Below are positions 59,758-64,000 of a stretch of DNA of 64,000 nt, piece by piece. The stretch's first letter is position 1. Every line of letters starts with the position of its first letter. The stretch is taken from NCBI GenBank assembly GCA_910578385.1, contig CAJTQV010000007.1, forward strand, positions 1 through 64,000, written 5' to 3'. The position numbers and the translations under genes were made by a program. The notes below the pieces were generated by a model that was not told the DNA's origin, made no database searches, and saw only the letters and a list, made by a program, of their open reading frames with translations. The DNA comes from an uncultured Muribaculaceae bacterium (lineage in GTDB: Bacteria; Bacteroidota; Bacteroidia; Bacteroidales; Muribaculaceae).

Positions 59758-60528
59758 ATGTTTGAACCCTCTTTTTACTATTCTGTGGTCGGAGTCATGA
59801 TCGCCCTCGCGGCGGTCGTGTTTCTCGGCTTGCAGCGCATAACAGCCGGATACGGCATGATGTACACCAGCAAGTGGGGTCCGGCTGTCAACAACCGCCT
59901 CGGATGGGTGCTCATGGAAGCCCCCTCTTTCATCGCCATGCTGTTGCTATGGATATTCAGCCCGAGAGCCGCGGAACCGGCCTTGGTCGTGATGGCTTCG
60001 CTGTTCGAGATTCATTATTTCCAGCGTTCATTCATATTCCCGCTGCTCATCAGGGGGAAAGGCCGGATGCCGCTGGTCATAATATTGATGGGGGTATTGT
60101 TCAATGTGATAAACGCCTATATGATTGGCGGCTGGCTGTTCTATGTCAGTCCGGCGGATGCCTATCCGGTAGCGTGGCTGTACAGCCCGCTGTTCATACT
60201 CGGCACTCTGATATTCATTGCCGGAATGATAATAAATATCGGTTCCGACCGTATAATACGTAACCTGCGTAAGCCAGGCGACACCCGCCACTACATACCG
60301 CGCGGCGGCATGTACCGCTATGTCACCTCGGCCAATTATCTCGGTGAGTTCACCGAATGGCTCGGGTTCGCAATCCTCACATGGAGTCTCGGCGGACTCG
60401 CTTTCGCCATCTGGACTTTCGCGAATCTCGCTCCGAGAGCACGCAGAATCCACGAACGCTATATCTCTGAATTCGGCAGCGAGTATGCCGATCTGAAACG
60501 AAACTATATCTTACCTTTCATATATTGA
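59758..60528 (+). CDS. 3-oxo-5-alpha-steroid 4-dehydrogenase (steroid 5-alpha-reductase) homologue
   Basis: A 256-residue integral membrane protein with six or seven hydrophobic segments. Motifs match animal SRD5A enzymes segment by segment: EIHYFQRSFIFPLLIRGKG (about 84-102), INIGSDRIIRNLRKPGD (about 162-178), PRGGMYRYVTSANYLGEFTE (about 182-201), and an end of RARRIHERYISEFGSEYADL followed by RNYILPFIY. The family reduces the 4,5 double bond of 3-keto-4-ene steroids to the 5-alpha (flat, allo) form with NADPH; related proteins of gut Bacteroidales act on bile-acid intermediates. The open frame extends upstream to 59683, but the promoter's leader and the hydrophobic N-terminus support ATG 59758. 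Downstream, 27 bp away, starts an OYE reductase and then an SDR dehydrogenase. Fatty-acid or other enone substrates remain possible. Confidence 0.85.
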   Translation: MFEPSFYYSVVGVMIALAAVVFLGLQRITAGYGMMYTSKWGPAVNNRLGWVLMEAPSFIAMLLLWIFSPRAAEPALVVMASLFEIHYFQRSFIFPLLIRGKGRMPLVIILMGVLFNVINAYMIGGWLFYVSPADAYPVAWLYSPLFILGTLIFIAGMIINIGSDRIIRNLRKPGDTRHYIPRGGMYRYVTSANYLGEFTEWLGFAILTWSLGGLAFAIWTFANLAPRARRIHERYISEFGSEYADLKRNYILPFIY

Positions 60529-60555
60529 AAGAGAACATGAAATATTGAGGAGAAC

Positions 60556-61791
60556 ATGAAACTTTTCACTCCTGCTAAATTAGGTCCCGTGGAACTCCGC
60601 AACCGCACCATCCGGTCGGCGGCGTTCGAGGGAATGGGCCGCGACAACGGCCCGACCGACATGCTCCGCGATTATCACCTGTCGGTGGCACGCGGCGGGG
60701 TCGGCATGACAACTCTCGCCTATGCGGGCATATGCCGCTCGGCCCTGTCGTTCGATACTCAGCTCTGGCTGCGTCCGGAGATTGTGCCGCAGCTCCGCGA
60801 GATTACCGACGGAATACATGAAGCGGGTGCCAAGGCTTCGATACAGATAGGCCACTGCGGCAACATGACCCACCGCTCCACTGCCGGAGGCACGCCGGTC
60901 GGTGCCTGTACGGGGTTTAACCTCTACTCCCCGACCTTCTGCCGTGGTCTGCGCCGCGACGAGATCCATGAGATAGCCCGCTGCTTCGGCGATGCCGTCC
61001 GCACCGCCCGCGATGCCGGCTTTGACTGCGTGGAGGTTCATGCCGGTCACGGATACCTCATCTCCCAGTTTCTCTCGCCCTATACCAACCGCCGCCGCGA
61101 CGAGTTCGGCGGTCCGCTCGCCAACCGCATGTCGTTCATGAACATGTGTCTGGAGGAGGCTCTCAAAGCCGCCGGATCGGACATGGGTGTGATTGTCAAG
61201 ACTAACATGCGCGACGGCTTCAAGGGTGGTCTCGACATTGACGACTGCCTCACCGTGGCCAGGGAGATAGAGAAGGCCGGAGTGCATGGCATTGTTCTCT
61301 CTGGAGGCTTCGTGAGCAAGGCTCCGATGTACGTGATGCGCGGCGAGATGCCCATCTACTCCATGACATATTACATGAAGCAGCTCTGGCTGAAATATGG
61401 AGTGCGCATGGCCGGGAAGTACATGATTCCAACCGAACCTTTCAAGCCACTCTATTTCCTCGACGACGCCCGGGTGTTCCGCCGCGAGCTGAAACTTCCT
61501 CTCATTTACGTGGGGGGGGTGATTGACCGCGAGGGTGCCGACAAGGTGCTCGATGAGGAGAACTTCGATTTCGTGCAGATGGGACGCGCCCTGCTCAATG
61601 AGCCGGACTTCGTGAACCGTATGCGCGAGGCCGGTGAGAGCAACCACCGCTGCGGCTGCGACCATGTGAACTATTGCATAGCACGCATGTACTCACGCGA
61701 GATGGCCTGCCATAAGCATTGCTCCGACCTGCCGAAAGGTATTCTGAAGGAAATCGACAAGATAAAGCGAAGGAATGGCACAAAAGCATAA
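60556..61791 (+). CDS. NADH:flavin oxidoreductase, old yellow enzyme family (candidate steroid 5-beta-reductase or enone reductase)
   Basis: A 411-residue FMN-dependent TIM-barrel enzyme: MKLFTPAKLGPVELRNRTIRS in pieces at the N-terminus, QIGHCGNMTH (about 97-106), FDCVEVHAGHGYLISQFLSP (about 155-174), TNRRRDEFGGPLANR, and VGGVIDREGADKVLDEENFDFVQMGRALLNEPDF near the end. It has only the OYE barrel, without the C-terminal pyridine-nucleotide domain of BaiCD-type enzymes. The C-terminal region is Cys-rich (about 365-390, HRCGCDHVNYC and ACHKHC) where related enzymes bind a 4Fe-4S cluster, but the spacing is not the usual CxxCxxxC. The family reduces activated C=C bonds, and bacterial 5-beta-reductases of steroids belong here. 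The SDR gene overlaps its 3' end by 17 bp. Confidence 0.85.
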   Translation: MKLFTPAKLGPVELRNRTIRSAAFEGMGRDNGPTDMLRDYHLSVARGGVGMTTLAYAGICRSALSFDTQLWLRPEIVPQLREITDGIHEAGAKASIQIGHCGNMTHRSTAGGTPVGACTGFNLYSPTFCRGLRRDEIHEIARCFGDAVRTARDAGFDCVEVHAGHGYLISQFLSPYTNRRRDEFGGPLANRMSFMNMCLEEALKAAGSDMGVIVKTNMRDGFKGGLDIDDCLTVAREIEKAGVHGIVLSGGFVSKAPMYVMRGEMPIYSMTYYMKQLWLKYGVRMAGKYMIPTEPFKPLYFLDDARVFRRELKLPLIYVGGVIDREGADKVLDEENFDFVQMGRALLNEPDFVNRMREAGESNHRCGCDHVNYCIARMYSREMACHKHCSDLPKGILKEIDKIKRRNGTKA

Positions 61792-62587
61792 GGCAGCGGG
61801 GCGCATGGCCGTGGTGACGGGTGCAAGCAGCGGAATCGGTCTCTGTTTCTGCCGCACTTTGGCCTCGATGGGCTGCAACCTGGTCATGATCTCCAATCAG
61901 GAGGGCATCCTGGAACAGTGCGCCGCCGACATGGAGCGGGAATATGGCGTGAAAGCACTCCCCTTCTTCTGCGACCTGACAGCCCCCGATGCAACCGACA
62001 AGATTACCGCATGGCTCGATGCCCGCGGTCTCGATCCCGACATTCTGATAAACAATGCCGGGATATTCTCTTTCCTGCCCGTCACGGAGACGCCGGCCCG
62101 TAAGATTGAATGCTTCATCGACCTGCATGTGGGAGCGGTGACACGCCTGAGCCGTGCTTTCGCCATGCGGTTCGCCGCCCGTGGCGGGGGCAACATACTC
62201 AACATGTCGTCGATGTCATGCTGGATGCCGATGCCCGGCATTGCGATGTATTCGGCAACAAAGGCATACATCCGCGTCTTCTCACGCGCTCTTCACTATG
62301 AGATGCGCGACTCGGGAGTGGCCGTGACCGTGGCCTGCCCCGGAGGCATAGCGACCGACCTGTTCGGACTCCCGAAGAATCTCCAGAAGCTCGCTCTGCG
62401 GCTGCATGCCATACAGACACCGGAGAAATTCACCCGCAACGCCGTCAGCCGGATGCTCAAGGGCAAAAAGCAGTATATCAACGGCTGGCTCAACCGCATC
62501 TCCATCGTTTTCGTCGCAAGCACACCGACTTGGGTGCGCATGATGATCAAGCACCGCATGCTCGACAAAAACATCACGCGCCCTTAA
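61775..62587 (+). CDS. Short-chain dehydrogenase/reductase, candidate 3-hydroxysteroid dehydrogenase
   Basis: A 270-residue classical SDR. The cofactor motif is TGASSGIG (about 15-22), then NNAG (about 92-95). The catalytic Ser lies in NMSSMSC (about 144) and Tyr and Lys in YSATKAY (about 158-164). The C-terminal part (about 215-270) has basic helices (RMLKGKKQYINGWLNR, IKHRMLDK) that may contact the membrane. It starts 17 bp inside the OYE gene, or at the inner ATG 61805, which would start directly at MAVVTGASSG. Coupling to a 5-alpha-reductase and an OYE enzyme suggests reversible oxidation of a 3-hydroxyl group on a steroid or bile acid; the stereochemistry cannot be read from sequence. 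3-Ketoacyl reductase-type activity is the main alternative. Confidence 0.85.
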   Translation: MAQKHKAAGRMAVVTGASSGIGLCFCRTLASMGCNLVMISNQEGILEQCAADMEREYGVKALPFFCDLTAPDATDKITAWLDARGLDPDILINNAGIFSFLPVTETPARKIECFIDLHVGAVTRLSRAFAMRFAARGGGNILNMSSMSCWMPMPGIAMYSATKAYIRVFSRALHYEMRDSGVAVTVACPGGIATDLFGLPKNLQKLALRLHAIQTPEKFTRNAVSRMLKGKKQYINGWLNRISIVFVASTPTWVRMMIKHRMLDKNITRP

Positions 62588-62675
62588 GCCGTTAATATTG
62601 TACCGGGGCATATCGTCTTGTCCCGGCACGCAGCTGTCCGGACTGATATGCTGCACACATCAATACACAACATTT

Positions 62676-64000
62676 ATGAACCGTTTAGTCGAAATTATCC
62701 CTGTTCAGGCACGCCGTCTCGGCGACCGCGAGGCTTACCGTTTCTGTTGGCGCAAGGACGGGGAATGGCTCTCGACGTCTTGGTCGGAGTTTGCCGTCCA
62801 GGTCGAAGTCGCATCAAAAGCTCTCGCCGCTCTCGGGCTGCTTGAAAAAGACACCGTGGCGATCTGCTCGCCAAACACCCCCCAGATTCTCATCACCGAG
62901 TTCGGCGCTTTCCGCAACCGGATAGCCTGTATTCCCATCTATTCGAGCAGCGTGCAGTCGCAGTTCGACTTCATAGTGCGCGACGGCGGAGCCAAAGTCC
63001 TGTTCGTGGGCGACAAGCACCAGTATCCGATGGCCTACCGCCATTGGAAACAGAACCCGGGCATAAAGAAAATAGTGGTCTTCAAAAACGACGGTCTGCA
63101 GCTTTTCGACGACGATACGGTGACAATTTTCTGGGATGACTTCGTGCGTCTCGGCATGAACGCGTCGCCGGCCATCGCGGCCGAGGTCGAGGCCCGCTCC
63201 TCGCGCGGTCTTCCCGAAGACATGGCCACTCTCATCTACACCTCGGGCACCACCGGCGAACCGAAAGGTGTAGTGATTTCCCACTCCAACTACGACGCGG
63301 CCATCGAGAAGCATATCCAGATTCTGCACGCTATCAAGGACAATGACGTGTCAATGGCTTTCCTCCCCATGTCTCACATACTTGAGAAGGCATGGTGCTA
63401 TTTCTGCATAAACCGGGGATTGACCATCGCCGTCAACTACGACCCGCGCATCATAGCCGACACCATCCACACGGTCCATCCGAACCTGATGTGCTGCGTG
63501 CCACGTTTCTGGGAGAAGGTCTACGCCGGTGTACGCGAGAAAATCGAGGCCATGCCGCGCTTGCAGAAGATGATGATACGCCGCTCGCTGCGTGTCGGTA
63601 AAGCCCGGAACCTGAAGTATCTGCGCACCGGGCGCAATGTGCCGTGGCTGCTGGAGAGGGAATACCGTTTCTGGGACCGCCGTGTGTTCTCCAAGCTGAA
63701 ACATGCCGTCGGCATACCCGACCCGAACTTCTTCCCGACGGCCGGCGCACCCCTTTCCGACACCATCTGCGAGTTCTTCCGCTCGATCGGCATAGACATC
63801 ATAATCGGCTACGGCCTGTCGGAGACCACGGCTACCGTATCTTTCTTCCCTCCCATCGGCTATGAGATAGGCACGGTGGGTGTGCCTCTCCCCGGAATCA
63901 AGGTACGCATAGACTCCAACGGGGAGATTCTTGTCAAAGGACCGACTGTGACACCGGGCTACTACAACAATCCCGATGCCAACGCGGCCGCGTTTACCGA
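62676..64000 (+). CDS. AMP-forming acyl-CoA ligase (long-chain fatty acid type), cut by the window end
   Basis: ATG 62676 opens a frame that continues past base 64000, giving 441 codons. The core motif is YTSGTTGEPKGVV (starting at residue 188, DNA 63237), followed by MSHILEKAW, FFPTAGAPLSD and IGYGLSETTA. These mark the ANL superfamily, long-chain acyl-CoA synthetase branch (FadD15-like). It activates a carboxylate with ATP and links it to CoA on the cytoplasmic side. It lies 88 bp after the SDR gene in the same direction; there is a GC-rich weak hairpin but no T-tail between them, so co-transcription is possible. Fatty acids are the default substrate; activation of a bile-acid side chain would be speculation from context. 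The C-terminal domain is outside the window. Confidence 0.9.
   Translation, partial: MNRLVEIIPVQARRLGDREAYRFCWRKDGEWLSTSWSEFAVQVEVASKALAALGLLEKDTVAICSPNTPQILITEFGAFRNRIACIPIYSSSVQSQFDFIVRDGGAKVLFVGDKHQYPMAYRHWKQNPGIKKIVVFKNDGLQLFDDDTVTIFWDDFVRLGMNASPAIAAEVEARSSRGLPEDMATLIYTSGTTGEPKGVVISHSNYDAAIEKHIQILHAIKDNDVSMAFLPMSHILEKAWCYFCINRGLTIAVNYDPRIIADTIHTVHPNLMCCVPRFWEKVYAGVREKIEAMPRLQKMMIRRSLRVGKARNLKYLRTGRNVPWLLEREYRFWDRRVFSKLKHAVGIPDPNFFPTAGAPLSDTICEFFRSIGIDIIIGYGLSETTATVSFFPPIGYEIGTVGVPLPGIKVRIDSNGEILVKGPTVTPGYYNNPDANAAAFT

Noticed and set aside
60580..61665. 361-codon minus-strand frame opposite the OYE gene
   Set aside because: Shadow of a well-supported flavoenzyme gene.

Overview
The window comes from a member of the Bacteroidales, most likely Muribaculaceae-like (the family is an inference). 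Direct signs are promoters of the Bacteroidota type (TTTG, about 20 bp, TAnnTTTG) before many genes, a SusC/SusD pair, fimbrillin-type lipoproteins, type IX secretion (T9SS)-like C-terminal tails, DUF6377, DUF3575 and DUF5119 proteins, and the lysS-gpsA-pgi order. Most of the window is GC-rich; a few accessory patches are visibly AT-richer.

Layout. 1-2190: two hairpins, then a secreted-protein gene that lacks its 5' end. 2241-4591: tRNA-Ser(GCT) followed by an AT-rich islet with an ImmA/IrrE-like protease, an overlapping PIN toxin (DUF4411) and a frameshifted RhuM remnant. 4599-7556: purN and a TonB-dependent receptor with a histidine-rich loop, probably for zinc or another metal. 7739-23162: a beta-glucan utilisation locus with a DUF6377 regulator, SusC, SusD, a surface glycan-binding lipoprotein, GH16 with BACON, GH5 and two GH3 enzymes. 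23276-29582 (minus): a seven-gene run of beta-barrel receptor, ECF sigma factor, anti-sigma-like protein, DUF4252-like protein, low-molecular-weight phosphatase, DUF2807 protein and a stand-alone TonB C-terminal domain. 29750-34577: glutaminase, AAA-ATPase/PD-(D/E)XK protein, EamA transporter and Rpn-type nuclease. 34772-38832: lysS-gpsA-pgi. 38972-50383 (minus): a fimbria-type operon with a DUF3575 outer membrane protein, DUF5119 lipoprotein, fimbrillin and four more lipoproteins. 50803-58600: two secreted proteins, separated by a spacer with an orphan promoter and phased repeats. 58818-64000: a Crp/Fnr regulator divergent from a steroid 5-alpha-reductase homologue, an old-yellow-enzyme reductase, a short-chain dehydrogenase and an acyl-CoA ligase that runs off the window.

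How the genes work together. In the glucan locus, GH16 and the binding lipoprotein act at the surface, SusC/D import oligosaccharides and the GH5/GH3 enzymes finish them in the periplasm; DUF6377 is the likely sensor. The fimbrial operon likely builds a surface fibre whose accessory lipoproteins share a conserved N-terminal module but have different C-terminal modules. The 5-alpha-reductase/OYE/SDR trio has the enzyme set expected for reducing and epimerising 3-keto steroids or bile acids and is the most interesting metabolic system here. The most unexplained stretch is 52645-53182, where a consensus promoter with no clear gene precedes three evenly spaced copies of an 18-bp motif, with an inverted copy near the next gene's promoter.
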